Shown here: positions 1-12,050 of the stretch, piece by piece | Layout: every line of letters begins with the position of its first letter | Numbering within the stretch: position 1 is the first letter of the stretch | Assembly: GCA_033239005.1 (NCBI GenBank) | Contig: BSQZ01000095.1 | Location: 1,295,867 to 1,359,866 of the forward strand | Reading direction: 5' to 3' | DNA from: Lamellibrachia satsuma | Lineage: Eukaryota; Annelida; Polychaeta; Sabellida; Siboglinidae | DNA length: 64,000 bases | Program-made: the position numbers and the translations under genes | Notes under the pieces: generated by a model | What the model was told of the DNA's origin: nothing | Database searches by the model: none | Seen by the model: only the letters and a program-made list of their open reading frames with translations

Positions 1-447
1 GTATGCGTTGAGTCAGCCGAATTGTAGGTCGCCCATACTAGCGCTAGCTACACCAGTCAGTGGGCGTTCTGGTGTGCTGGTTGGCTATCTCGAGTTACCT
101 ACAAGAAGTCGATTTGCACTGATGCGAATATATTGACACCGATGTGGAATTTGTGCATCTGACAAGTAGTTTTAGGTGCAACCAGGGCCCAGTTGTGTCC
201 AATGTTGTTGATAACTGAATGCATTCTCATGTCAACAGTAGGAATTTAATTAGTCATTAAAAAAATATGTTAGAACAACTACTAAATCAGCAATGCTATA
301 AGGTTGTGGCGATGTATTGTGATCTAATGTGAACCCACTTTCGGTATGTCTTTGTAACACACGTATGTGCTAATGTCTGTGTAACACACGTATGTGCGAA
401 TGTATGCACATGCACGAGTATGTCACAGTACGTGTGGGTGAAAAGAT

Positions 448-448
448 G

Positions 449-512
<64 letters not shown>

Positions 513-696
513 TCACTGTTTATTCTAGTGGCTTCCCAGGATTCGTTTTTTTTTTTGCATTAACAACAAAGTCATTATTAACATGTGAGATTTTAAGAAA
601 TTAAACATATCAATTAGTTCGCCAAAAAAATGTTGTATTGTTTAGAAACTACATAATGTGGGTATATCCTTAAACGTATTCATATGTGTGTGTGTG

Positions 697-728
<32 letters not shown>

Positions 729-753
729 TGCGTTCGTGCGTGCGTGCGTGCGT
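448..753. repeat. TGCG and GT microsatellites
   Basis: Two simple-repeat tracts are visible: a TGCG/GTGC tetranucleotide run at about 448-512 and a GT run passing into GTGC at about 684-753. They leave Cys/Val/Arg-rich open frames that are not genes. Nothing else is recognisable in the first 900 bases. Confidence 0.9.
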
Positions 754-929
754 GTCCACTGTTGTGTCGAAAGCTATATTTGTTCAGAGACAACGCGACG
801 GCGCCAGTTTAGTAAAACGATGAATGTGACAACTGCTCTATAAATTATTGTCCCAGCTTCGCAGAACTAGACTAATAGAATCGACAAGTTGTTTATGGCT
901 GTGTTATTATTATACTATTCAAGAGTCTC

Positions 930-1622
930 TTACACTGTTATTTTACGTGGGCTTCTTCCTTGACTGAGGAGCTTTCCCTCTCCACTCTGGGGGCTGGCGC
1001 AAGGTACCAATGAAGATATAGACTTCTGTCTTGAAACGTTCTCTCTCCCTGGTTGTAACCCTTTCCTCTGGGAATGCATTCCAGACGCGGGAGCCAATAA
1101 GTAAGTCTTGTTACGGGTAGCGGTGTTAGGTGATGGAATTGCCACAACAGCTGTGCAGTGAGATGTTGACGGCCTAGTGGAGGATAAAGTAGCATGTTAC
1201 TGAGTAGAGTTGGTGCATCTACACGAAATTGGTGAGTGCACAAACTTATTTTCTTTATGCTCGTCGTTTGGTGGCATTTCTGCTCAGAGAAGCTATTGTT
1301 TTGACAGCTCGCCTCTGGATAACATCAATACTGCATCCTTGGCCACCTTGTTAACTGATTGTGTCCAGGACAATTATGTCTGGATAGAGATGCCCAACCT
1401 CCACATGATTTGACATGATAGTTTTCATAAATGTGAATGAAGGGTGGCTGGGCTCGGCTTCTTTCAGCCTTGATACAGTTAGGCTTTTGCATTTGGCTGC
1501 ACCAAACATCACATTCCAATTATCGGCCCACATTTGAATCTGCAGCAGATCTTCATTAAGTGAGCATGTCATAGTTGCTCGAAGTTATCTGCCATTGTTC
1601 AGTACGACGACGACGACGACGC

Positions 1623-1668
<46 letters not shown>

Positions 1669-2265
1669 AGGGTTCTGCATTTTGTGTGGCACATTATCGA
1701 TGAATATAATTAATAGGAGAGGTCCTAGAATGGATCATTGGGTTGATGGACGTGGCACCAGAGCATATTCCATTGATGGCAACTTTCAGGTAGTCATTTA
1801 GCCAGGATAGCAGCTTTCTCTGTATCCCTATGGACTCCAGTTTCACAGTCAGGCCTTTGTGCCACACTCTGTCTAATGCTCTGCTAATGCTAAGATAGAT
1901 TAGTGAAGCTTGTCCCTTTTTGACAACGGCATTGTGTAGCTGTTTTATAATGTATGTTAAGAGCGGCAAGCTCTGAATCCGAGCTAATTATACTTCCAGA
2001 CGGCTGAGTTTTAACAGTATTTCCATAACCTTGCTGATAATGCTGAGGAGTGATACTGGTCGATAGTTGTTCGGATCATGTTTATCGTTATGTTTGTGCC
2101 AGGGGATCACAAATGCTACCTTCCATTGCTTAGGCATGATTCCCTTGTTAAAACAGAGCTGGAATAATTTGGCCAGCTGCTTGGCCAACTCTGGAGCAAA
2201 TTGTTTGAAGACTGTAGCTGGGACTGAGTCTGGTCCATTTGCCTTTTCGGTGTCAAGATTCAATA
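930..2265 (-). pseudogene. Degenerate non-LTR retrotransposon (LINE) reverse transcriptase
   Basis: Broken minus-strand frames resemble a LINE reverse transcriptase read from high to low coordinates. The first (about 2263-1990) has PDSVPATVFKQFAP followed by NNYRPVSLLSIISKVME, the RT finger region. The next (about 1969-1694) has the palm-like ISRALDRVWHKGL and a WLNDYL segment. At 1572-1351 follows QIQMWADNWNVMFGAAKCK, typical of the region after the catalytic loop. A C-terminal tail runs to about 930. The parts lie in different frames with stops, and a CGA trinucleotide run interrupts the catalytic region. This is an old dead copy of the jockey/CR1 type; the exact clade is uncertain. Confidence 0.75.
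1602..1669. repeat. CGA trinucleotide microsatellite
   Basis: About 22 copies of CGA with one CGC variant. The tract sits inside the LINE remnant, near where the catalytic YADD-type loop should be. Confidence 0.9.
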
Positions 2266-4300
2266 GAACGTTTTACTTTCATACTAATTAATCAGTAGCA
2301 GTAGCTGATCAGTAGCAGTAGCACTGTAGCAGCTAATAATAATGATATTGTCTAGAACACTGAGAACTAGTTTATTGACATTGTGCGAATCTGGTTGATT
2401 CTTAAATAAATTTGTCTAAATTGCGTGTTGTCTTCACGATTTCTTTCCTGGCATGTCAACTCATTAGTTACTGCAACTGTCGTGAGATTCACAGATGTGA
2501 AATCCACTTCTATATTGCTAATTTTTCACATCACCGGTTTATCCTTCTTTTTCAAATAATCTCCTTTGTTAACAAATTTCACATTTCCTATTAAAAGTGG
2601 CTACATAAAATGACACCCTCGATATCTCCATTTTAAAAATATTTCCGCATCGTGGGAAGGGTTAGCTTTTCACACACCCCTCGTGACTCAGTTGTTTCAT
2701 AGACAGTTTAAAAATCTTCTTACTCGTAACTCTTCAACTTGGCACCTCTTTCAAAGGAAATATGGTTAACGCTGTTACTTTTATCTGCGAGCGAACCCAC
2801 TTCTAATGCCATCTTATATCGCACCAATTAACAGGCATATTTAATTTCAGGATATTCCGACAATTCCTTGAATGCCTGTCCATAATGACCAAACCTAGAC
2901 TCGCACTCTGACCAGTACACTACCGTGTTCCTACGTCCCTAAACGGAAGTGAATTTCTGTTTATCGTCGAATTCCCAGTTTCCTAAAACACGCACTGCGT
3001 TTGCAGTCGCGAAGTCGCTGAAATAAATCATAATCGATCGGACGATGAAACTGCTCTCGGCAAATACCATAGTGAAAATTAATTAATTACTATGAACCGA
3101 AGGCAGTCCGAATGTTTGATCACTCCTTTTCTTTTGTTTTGCCTACGCATCCGGAGACCAGTGCGTTGGCCTCTACGTGGGGGGGGGAGTAGCGTATGCT
3201 TCGAATTTCATGATCGATTGTTTCTGGCGGCACACTGCTCACATGGGCTGGCGTGACACATTTAGATATTTCCAATTTAAATCCCCAGCCAATTAATTAC
3301 CTGTTTGAAATCCATGTATTATTGATATTTGTTCTCTCGTTGTACCCATGGACATCCTGTTTTTGACACAACGATTTATTCACTACCGTGCTGTTTGTGG
3401 TTGAAATTAGTAATCACAATGCGGTGCCTTTTACAGCGTTTTCCTGTTAAAGCCGTTCTTGGCACATTAGCACCTCACCTAAAATGTTAAGAAATTACAC
3501 ACCGCAAACCTCTTTGTTACCTAAATGACTTTTTTACATTCATAGACTGTGCGAAACATCCCTTAGTAGAACTAGCAAACATGCCCGTCCTCCTCAGGAA
3601 TACTTGGTAGTTCGTACGTGACTGTAAAATGTCGGGATACATAACGTAATACTTGCAGTCATAATAACATATGGCGACACACAGGCCTTGTATTGCATAA
3701 CTTCCGATAATCAAAGAAAAGACGCATGACAAATGTGCGTATTTATTCGCACACCGTTGCTGACAATTGTACGCAATAATTGCAAAGGTAACCGGGGGGG
3801 GGGGTGGGGGGGAGGAGGGGGTTAGACGACCCGACAGTGGGGTCGTAGATGAACCCTTGAACGTTTGGCGCCCGAGATGCAAAACGTCTAGGACGAGTAG
3901 GCCCTAACGTAGCATACAGGGTTTCTGCCAGAGGGTAAAATTCCATACCCGAAAAAATATTCTTTTTTGCATCATAATTGACCCTGGGAGAGATGAACGA
4001 CCAATGCATATAAATGTTTAGTTATTACGTGATGATATAGAACCAACAGCATACAAAATGTTTTAATGTACAGCTTAGCCTTAGCGCCACATCGTAGAAG
4101 GTTCAAATGTAATTTGAACATTCCACAATGAGGCACTGTCGCAGTAGTCTCACCCTGGACCAATAGCAATAAACAGACAGTCAAATCATGTAGGCCTGAT
4201 TGCATACATGGATTCTTGGAACCCGTTGCCTCGACGTGCTCTCTTAGCTGCGGGCGGTAGTGCTCTGCTGTTGCTGGTAGAAGCATCCACATTTGGCGGG
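2266..4300. other. No recognisable gene
   Basis: AT-rich non-coding sequence with short homopolymer G tracts near 3180 and 3796. The open frames here are short and show no recognisable motif on either strand. Confidence 0.6.
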
Positions 4301-4708
4301 GCGATCTTTTACTTTCTGACCTAACCATGAAAACGACCACCTAGAGCACCCAAACTTCTCCTCATATACCTACTATACATATACACATGTCACGTGGCCA
4401 AAAACGTACATTTACTTTCTCAAAACGATCGAAATTTACAAAAGAATTAAACTAAAACATCGCCATCTCCTACGGCGCCTACGCATAACACAAAGGCTAC
4501 CGTAAAGTCGATGCATATGACAAAGCGTCGTTCGGTTTCACCGAAACTCCATGCGATGGCGTTGCTATTACAATTATGTATTTCTGTGTTTTAATTGTGC
4601 GTGCGTAATTATGTATATGTTTCAGTATTACTTGTATTTTTCTGTGTGCTATATATGACATGTCATTTCTTAGATAATTAGTTTTATTCATATTATCATC
4701 ATATTGTG

Positions 4709-4709
<1 letters not shown>

Positions 4710-4775
<66 letters not shown>

Positions 4776-4834
4776 TATGTACATAAAATTATACATACAC
4801 TGCATACATACATTATATATATATATATATATAT

Positions 4835-4931
<97 letters not shown>
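4710..4931. repeat. TA microsatellite cluster
   Basis: Three TA runs (about 4710-4768, 4815-4834 and 4840-4931) separated by short ACATA-rich spacers. They form the loop of the foldback element and create meaningless Ile/Tyr open frames on both strands. Confidence 0.95.
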
Positions 4932-4933
<2 letters not shown>

Positions 4934-5407
4934 CATACATATATTATTTATATATGCACATGCATCATGTTTAGTATTTTAAGCGTGTGCGCTATATAAG
5001 TGTACTTATTATTATTATATTTGTGTGCGTGCGTGCGTGTGCGTGAGTGCGTGCGTGGGTGAGTGCGTACTGCAACTAGTAACATACTATAAGTTGAAGT
5101 TATTGTCAATTAAATAAGTGGTGATGATTACATGTATTAATATTGAGTGATGCCTATTATCTGATGATAATATGAATAAAACTAATTATCTAAGAACATG
5201 ACATGTCACATATAGCAAAAATACAAAAATACTGAGACATACATAACCATACGCAATGAAGTACGCACGCACATTAAAACAGAAATACATAATTGTACTA
5301 CGTTTGATTTCAACCAGCAGCGCCCCCGCACAGAGTTTTGGTGAAATTGAACGACGCCTTGTCATATGCGTCGATTTTACGGTAGCCTTGGCGCTACGCG
5401 TAGGCGC

Positions 5408-5412
<5 letters not shown>

Positions 5413-5481
<69 letters not shown>
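5413..5481. repeat. GA microsatellite
   Basis: About 34 GA dinucleotides inserted in the right arm of the foldback. The matching place in the left arm lacks them, so the run expanded after the arms formed. Confidence 0.95.
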
Positions 5482-5486
<5 letters not shown>

Positions 5487-6210
5487 AGAAAGTAAATGTA
5501 CTTTTTTGGCCACGTGACATGTGTATATGTATAGTAGATATATGAGGAGAAATTTGGGTGCTCTAGTTGGTAATTTTCATGGTTAGGTCAGAAAGTAAAA
5601 GATCGCCATTATCGATGCCCTGAGCTGAGGCTAGGCCTAGGCTAGGGTCTTTTTAAGAGCCAATAATCCATTGTTGTTCGAGGAATGAACTAGGTCAGTC
5701 ACATAAATTAATTTTGATGTGCATGCATCTTACTAAATCTATAACAGCTGAATAAACTTGTCTGTGATTCGCTCAGCACCGTAGTTTTGTTCGGTACATT
5801 CTTTATTTTGCGTTCATTAAAAATGCTATATAAAAAAAGACTTACAGAATATTTTAACGGATCATTAATTTTATTCCATTATTAATGCTCGGCATTTTTC
5901 GTAATATACGGCATACATTTTTTTCTTAATTCCAGAATGTGATGAAACCACGCCGAAGCCGATCGGGACCAAGGAATTCGTGTCGGAGATGGCTGGAAAC
6001 CCGTCTGACGAACCTTATAATGTAAAATGTTCTGGGGTGCCTTTGGCGCGCACCGATGAAAAACTTCGTCTTCCACCCCCCCCCAAAATGTTGGCCGGAA
6101 ACCCTGCATACAAACATACATACCCATGGTCTATTATGGTAAGACGGACGGGATAACTTAGTAGTTCGTAAGTGACTGTCTCGATAACATTATTAAAAAA
6201 CGTTTCTCAG

Positions 6211-6413
6211 AAATATCCATCTATGTCTTGGTACGTGATGCTACCAGTCAATGTCTCTCGAAATTACGACGTGATACTGGCAGTTATAACAACGTCTACC
6301 TACGCCTTGCCCGTGTCCTACGTAACTACGGAACATCGAAGAAAAGACGCGACGTTGTCAACAATATTGATGCTCGAGAACTGCTAGACGCTTATTGGGC
6401 GCTCAATAAACAT
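6211..6413 (+). other. Exon-like open segment of unknown identity
   Basis: A 203-nt stretch is bounded by a CTCAG acceptor-like site and a CAT/GTCAGT donor-like site and stays open in one frame for 67 codons. The predicted peptide is rich in Arg and Leu and contains LSKLRRDTGSY, LARVLRNYGTSKKRR and ARELLDAYWALNKH. It looks more protein-like than neighbouring shadows. No family is recognised and no partner exon was found. It could be an exon of a gene lying mainly outside the window, a transposon-derived piece, or chance. Confidence 0.25.
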
Positions 6414-6956
6414 GTCAGTTGCCAGGGAAACATAGTTTTGTCCAGAATCTCCCATTTTTAGAACAAATTCTGCCAAAACCACTAGCGTTCTATTCTTTAT
6501 TGTAGTTGCAAATGGTTAGGCTTGTGTTAACTATTTTAGGTGCATTAATTGCCCTAAAACAATGACTTTTGTTTCGTTTTAGCGAGAGGCAAAAGTGTAG
6601 GAATTGTGTTACTGCGTTCCTGGTGCCCAATGACCATAAATCTACTGAATAACACTGCGACCTTTAATGGCATACAATAACTATACAGAAATTAACAATG
6701 AACTTTTATGCAGTAATAGGCAGGGAACTGTTTTGTTGTTTCCACAGTTTGGCAAAGCCGTGACTGTGGCAGAGATGGTGCACATGGCACTGGTCACTGC
6801 AGCATACCGTAATGTAGATTCGTGTCAATTTACCACACTGATTGGCAGACTAGCAAGTCAATTCAAGTCGCAAGTCATTGACCTGCGAGTCAAGCCAATG
6901 ACCCCCCCCCCCCACAGTCCAACTCAAGTCTCGAGCCATCTCTTTAAATTCAATGT

Positions 6957-7762
6957 GAAGTAAACTGGGGCAAAGCGGCCCCTGGAGGTAAGACGCCCCC
7001 CCCCAGCACGTACGGCCCATGGAGGTAAGACGCCCCCCCCCCAGCACGTACGCAACATATAAAACTCTGAACGTCCCAGAATTTGGTGCAAAACGAAGCT
7101 AACATCTATCGGATCCTCACCCCGAAAGCTCAGCATCACGAGCGGGCGTAATTAAATCAGTGTTTTTTACTTTTATATGCTCTATTATACGCTCTGATCT
7201 AAACGTTTGGCAATAGTAAAATTGTGCAACTCAATATAACATGATATGAATCATGAACTCAATTGGTTACATAATAATATTATTAATCAGTTGACAGGTC
7301 AAAAAATACAAAATATGCAATAGTATGTTGTGTTTTGCATACATCGTATTAAGACACACGTAGTGCGGGGCAAGACGGTTCGTATGTCTTATCCCGCACG
7401 CACATGGTCATAATGTATAAACTGTATTACACATTACATTACAATTATGTTTACTAAATGCAATATAATATGAACGTTGTCAAATTTACGTTCTGCTAGC
7501 CTGTAGGCTGTAACTATGATCGAATATTACTAAGACAATATAATATTATGCATGGACTGCAAGGTGTATATTATATGTTAACTGCATTTCTCCTGCTATT
7601 TTTCGAATGCAGCTCATCTAGCTTGTCAATTTGCTTAAACTAATTTTCAAATGGGTAACATGCATATCTATGTACAATATGAGCACATTAAAGACATGTT
7701 AACATAGTTTAATGGTGTACAATTTGACAGTTTTTCCGCCCTGCCCCAGGTTACCCTACTTC
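6957..7762. mobile_element. Putative TIR-bounded non-autonomous element
   Basis: The left edge GAAGTAAACTGGGGCAAAGCGG and the right edge, read on the minus strand as GAAGTAGGGTAACC then TGGGGCAGGGCGG, form imperfect terminal inverted repeats of about 25 bp around 806 bp. A two-copy internal repeat of TGGAGGTAAGACG followed by a C tract lies near 6985-7040. There is no transposase frame. Flanking CAAGTC-rich sequence occurs on both sides (6846-6898 and 7787-7868). The superfamily is not assigned. Confidence 0.45.
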
Positions 7763-10305
7763 ATAAACAATGTATTCGGTGTTGCCTGTCGCAAGTCTCA
7801 AGTCAATGACCTGCAAGCCCAAGTCAAGTCTTTCTGAATTCCAAGTCAAGTCGCAAGTCTAAGACATGTATAGCGGTATGGGGAATGATTGAGCCTTGAC
7901 ATTCAGTTAGGACTCAGGTTGAGTTCTCCTCAATTTGATGATAGGCCTACACCTGTCAATTGCATGACGCATTCCACAAGCCGCTGGCGATATGCGTCAA
8001 AGGTGCGCCATGTCCATAAAAATAACGACGCAGTAGTCCGTCAAATTCCAACTTTAGTGGGTCGCAAATATTTACGAGGGGTGCGTCAAGGTCAGGCAAT
8101 GTTCGCTTTTGGTGGCAAACACGATTTGGCCACTTATTTTCATCTTAAGCCCGCCATACACACACCGACCTTTAGTCGCCAACAGTTTGTCTGTCGACAA
8201 CTACCCATCGGCCGACCTGTACATTAAATATAATTTGTGGCAGTGGTGAAATGGTTGGTAGCTCCACTGATGGGGAATTTGATTCCGGGTAATGACTGTT
8301 CTCTAAAACAACTGTAAGGCGTGGAATGGGCAGATCGTTTGAAATGCCGTCGTACATGTAAGTGGGTCACAGCTCGCGTGGGACTTTGACACAGTTATCG
8401 TAATTTATTCCTGGTACACTCGTATAACATTACCTTGTCACCAGATCGGCTGCATCCATAGACAGAAATAGAACACCCGTTAGTAAAACAAGACCGCTGA
8501 GCTCTTATCAGTTGACACATGATAAAGTGATGCTGGCATGGACCAGTGACATTCATACTGCTGCACGGCAAGAACCCACTGGAGGCCCAGTGTTTATACT
8601 GTACAGCACCCAGTCTTCATCATATATCTATAGATATACAGTACTAATAAGAGATTATTACTATATAGCTATATATACCTAATACCTTATTACGTGCACA
8701 ATCTATCCATGCACCTTGTATATCAAATATCATAACATATTAACTATAACAGTAGCACCACTAAACATGATCGAAACTGAACTTTCTGAAGTGCTCTATA
8801 CATGTATTAGCTAATGACTGCAAGTGGTCAAAATCTCATGAAGCCCTGTTGAACATCCTTCTCTAAGGTCCCACAAATATATTTTTCCCATCTTCCAACA
8901 CATTCCCCAGCTGCTCCATCACAGCCATTTCCACCTCCAGATCAAGATCTTTCTCGAATGTTATCTGGCCAACTTGCCCTCATGCAAAGAAATGTGCTCT
9001 CTCATTTAAGCTGTCAATTGTTTTAGTAGGTAACCTTTAACATGGTTTGTCAAACAAATGCATAGAATGCAATGAATGTTGCAATGTGTACAGAATGAGT
9101 TACATGATAGTGGTTCATACAACGATGAAAAGGCAAACGACGACCAAAAAGGGAGAGCCTCATTAAATGCAGATGACTTAATAAAGAACAAAAATCTTAT
9201 TAATGAGCTGACATCTAGTAGAGTTTTAAAAAAGATTTACGAATATGCATACACGCACGCACACATTATTTATAAAACTGAATCCTACCCCTATAACATT
9301 TTATGTTGCACCCAATCAATGTGACTACTGGGAAACACTTAATGTATGCTACCCCCAAGAAAAACAAACGTATCTGTAATATATTGATGTTTCAGAACAT
9401 TTTCGAAACTGTTACATTCATTCACATATACACTAACACAGCACAAACATTTGCGACATAAATTACCTGAAAATAACGAGATGTTAAATCCTGTCTTCTG
9501 TCGATTCGTACAGCTGTAAGCCACACAGGAAATAACCATATTCGTTGTCCCACAGCTGTCTGTAGCAAGCCTCTAAAATGTTTGTCTTGGAGAGTTTAAC
9601 ACTAATGCACGATGCTCATTCCAGTATGAACAATCCAACTGCCTAGACTTATAACACAACTGCTGGGACCACCCTCATCCAAATTATTAATCAGCCTGGT
9701 GGCAATGCCCCATTAAGAACAAATGAGACATCTTCAAGTTAATTGGTTCCTGGTGTCATCGTCACTGGCTACTAGCCTGACAAGTTTATAGTTCTCTGGT
9801 AGCCACCTCATCTTCATTGCTTTTGTTTGCCTTAGGCTTATATTGTACATGATGATGGCGAGGAGGAAATAAATTAACTTACTTAGTCTCTTACTTACTT
9901 ATGTTAGACAACTATTTGTAACATGCTATGTTCGCACTATAAACAGTACTACCCTATGTGTCATGCAGTGGATGCAACTGTTTCTGCCGTGCAATGAAAT
10001 GCCGGCCAGTGGTCCACGCCCGCTTCACTGCAGTGAGCTGGCTTATCGCTCTTGTTTATGTGGGGATGATTAATGATGTAACTCTATGGCTGCATCTGAT
10101 AAGCCGCGCTCCTAGGAACAAGCCAAAAATAATACTACGTGGGCCGTGTCTCCATGGCTCCACTCATACTATAGCACACTTGATTCAGGTGTCTGACGTT
10201 AGTGTGTATTGTTCTTGTATGACATCACATAAATCTACGTTGTTATATAGCGCATTATCCACTCCGCAGAACTAACACTTCGCCCCTGGCAGACCTGGTC
10301 AATCC
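7763..10305. other. No recognisable gene
   Basis: Unique-looking AT-rich sequence. The longest open frames, near 7889-8227 and 9076-9324 on the plus strand, lack recognisable motifs and plausible splice partners. Confidence 0.5.
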
Positions 10306-10309
10306 AAGG

Positions 10310-10514
10310 CCACCTCGCTTCCCTGTGAAGCATTCAGCTACGCTGTTCATTATTCATTCACATATCCACCACTGTCTATAGCCAGGTACTCATTTACACA
10401 GCCGAGTGAACTGGAGCAATGTGGAGTGAACGAAATTGCCAAAACTTCGAAAAGGCAGCAAGATGATTCGAAACCGGGTTCTCTAGATTGAAAATGTTCT
10501 AACCGCTGCGCCAC
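10310..10514 (-). mobile_element. tRNA-derived SINE copy
   Basis: Read on the minus strand, the head GTGGCGCAGCGGTTAGAAC resembles an RNA polymerase III A box, and CGGTTTCGAATC about 35 bases on resembles a B box. The body (sequence near 10345-10450, and a tail ending GCTGAATGCTTC) is shared with copies at 27672-27876 and 54831-55053, so this is a dispersed family. Confidence 0.65.
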
Positions 10515-11179
10515 TAGTCTAAGAAGACCTAGGATAAGAAATTCACAGACACAAATCAGTTCACACTTGTGAAAACGGAAACTACCACTAACAAGCGAAG
10601 CCGAATGTAGCACAATAGCAGAGCTCCTGATACTGGATCGAAACAACAGTTGGGTGACTAGGGTATCTATGTTACAACTTACTGTGCGTGGACGACTGGC
10701 GCGTGGTTGCAAGGGTTGGTCGCTACACGAATATCTAGGACGATGTTAGTGTTCCCTGGAGAGACTTCACATGAGTTCCAGAAACTCAGCATGACGTGTA
10801 TTGACTTTGCCAAGGCATCCGAATGCTCACGCCAAGATTCACTGTGAACGTTTTTTTTTGTCATCAGACTACAAGCTGACACCGTGTTTTGTTCAGTCCC
10901 GTTCCGAGGTCAGGAAGACTAAGAAAAAAAAACATTGATAAGCGGAGTAGTAGTAGTACGTACACATAGTTTAACTCTAATGTCCTGCCAGTTTAAACGT
11001 TTAACTCGCGTTCATGTCGAACGATTTCGCCTTGCCTCGCTTGATAACAGTCATTTTGAATCTAGACCAATCAGTGCGCTCACAAACAAAATAGCAGCAC
11101 CCACGCCACGGTGAATTGTTGTAATGACATTAAGTCGAAAAACATATTGAATACGACAACACAGTGCATCCATGTTTTG

Positions 11180-11425
11180 GGCGGGCGCAGTGGATCGACG
11201 GTTAGATCTCTGCACTGGCAATCGGAAGGACTGGGTTTCGAGTCCACCCTGCGACTGTTTCGAAGCTTAGCCTTAGACAGTTTTGTTCACCCCCACTCGC
11301 ATGTGTCTTTCGGAGGAGGCATAAAAAGCCACTTTACTTGCCCTTCTACCAGAGGAAGTAAAATCTCCCACAGAGGGGTGAATGTGTAAGTCCTGTGGAT
11401 TCCTAATTGAGTTCTGATTAAAGGT
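11180..11425 (+). mobile_element. tRNA-derived SINE, second family
   Basis: The head GGGCGCAGTGGATCGACGG followed by GGTTTCGAGTCC gives A- and B-box-like promoter elements at tRNA spacing. The body after the head, starting TTTCGAAGCTTAG, partly resembles the other SINE, but the 3' part (ACAGAGGGGTGAATG to GATTAAA) differs. It has no coding capacity. Confidence 0.6.
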
Positions 11426-11911
11426 CACGACGGGTGCTCCTGTATCGGCGGTCTCTGATTGGCCACTGATTCGTACTAACGCCCGACAGACGCCCGAAAT
11501 GGACCCAGACGCAATTCTGGCGACACAATTGTAGTCACAAATTGGCTTCACTAATCGAGGGTTAGAAAACTAATCGCACGGACACGACTGAATGATTGAA
11601 ACCCAGGTTTTGAAAGAATTATATTCAAGCAATAATGCATGTTTGATCAATTGTGCTTGATCTTGGTGTTTGGTTGGACCAAAGCATCTCAGAAAGACAT
11701 TGTAATCCAGAATGACAGGACGGTGAAATCTTGAACTCACAGACATCACTTCCTTGCTCAGTGAGGATCAGATAGAACTACAACAGCTTCTGAAAGTGGA
11801 AACAAAGGTCACATCGGAATGTGTTCAGTACTTTGTAGAACGTACAAAGAAAACAATACATTAACATAGCTATTAGACGACATACATACTATGTTGCTTG
11901 ATGGCCAGCCG

Positions 11912-12050
11912 TCGGTGGCGTATTTGGGAGGGGGGGCATTAAACCATGCTCACTTTGGGTTTTTCCCCGATTTTTTCCGTTACGCCACTAGATGGGTAAC
12001 TAAGCTTGCCCCTCTTTGGCCCCCTTTTGCGAGATCATAGAGACACAACT
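11912..12050 (+). mobile_element. Degenerate hAT-like MITE (CAGTGGYGTA family)
   Basis: The left edge GGTGGCGTATTTGGGAGGGG and right edge GCGAGATCATAGAGACACAACTG match the termini of the better-preserved copy at 51347-51484. The internal landmark GCTTGCCCCTC is also shared. Flanking octamers match only partly, so boundaries are approximate. Confidence 0.45.

Larger units (their letters stand above)
4301..5606. mobile_element. Foldback element with ~400-bp inverted arms
   Basis: The segment 4301-4701 reappears reverse-complemented at 5162-5606. Shared landmarks include GATCTTTTACTTTCTGACC at the outer edge, the CACATGTCACGTGGCC stretch, and TTCTTAGATAATTAGTTTTA near the inner edge. The right arm is longer mainly because of a GA run of about 69 bp at 5413-5481. 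The ~460-bp spacer is largely TA repeats. No transposase frame is present. This suits a non-autonomous foldback or long-TIR MITE. Target duplications were not identified, so the outer limits are approximate. Confidence 0.8.

Noticed and set aside
4497..4982. Ile/Tyr-rich open frames on both strands
   Set aside because: Translation of TA microsatellites.
8232..8300. tRNA gene or SINE head (GGCAGTGGTGAAATGG with GATTCCGGG)
   Set aside because: The A-box-like part is plausible but the B-box is poor and no cloverleaf or shared SINE body follows.
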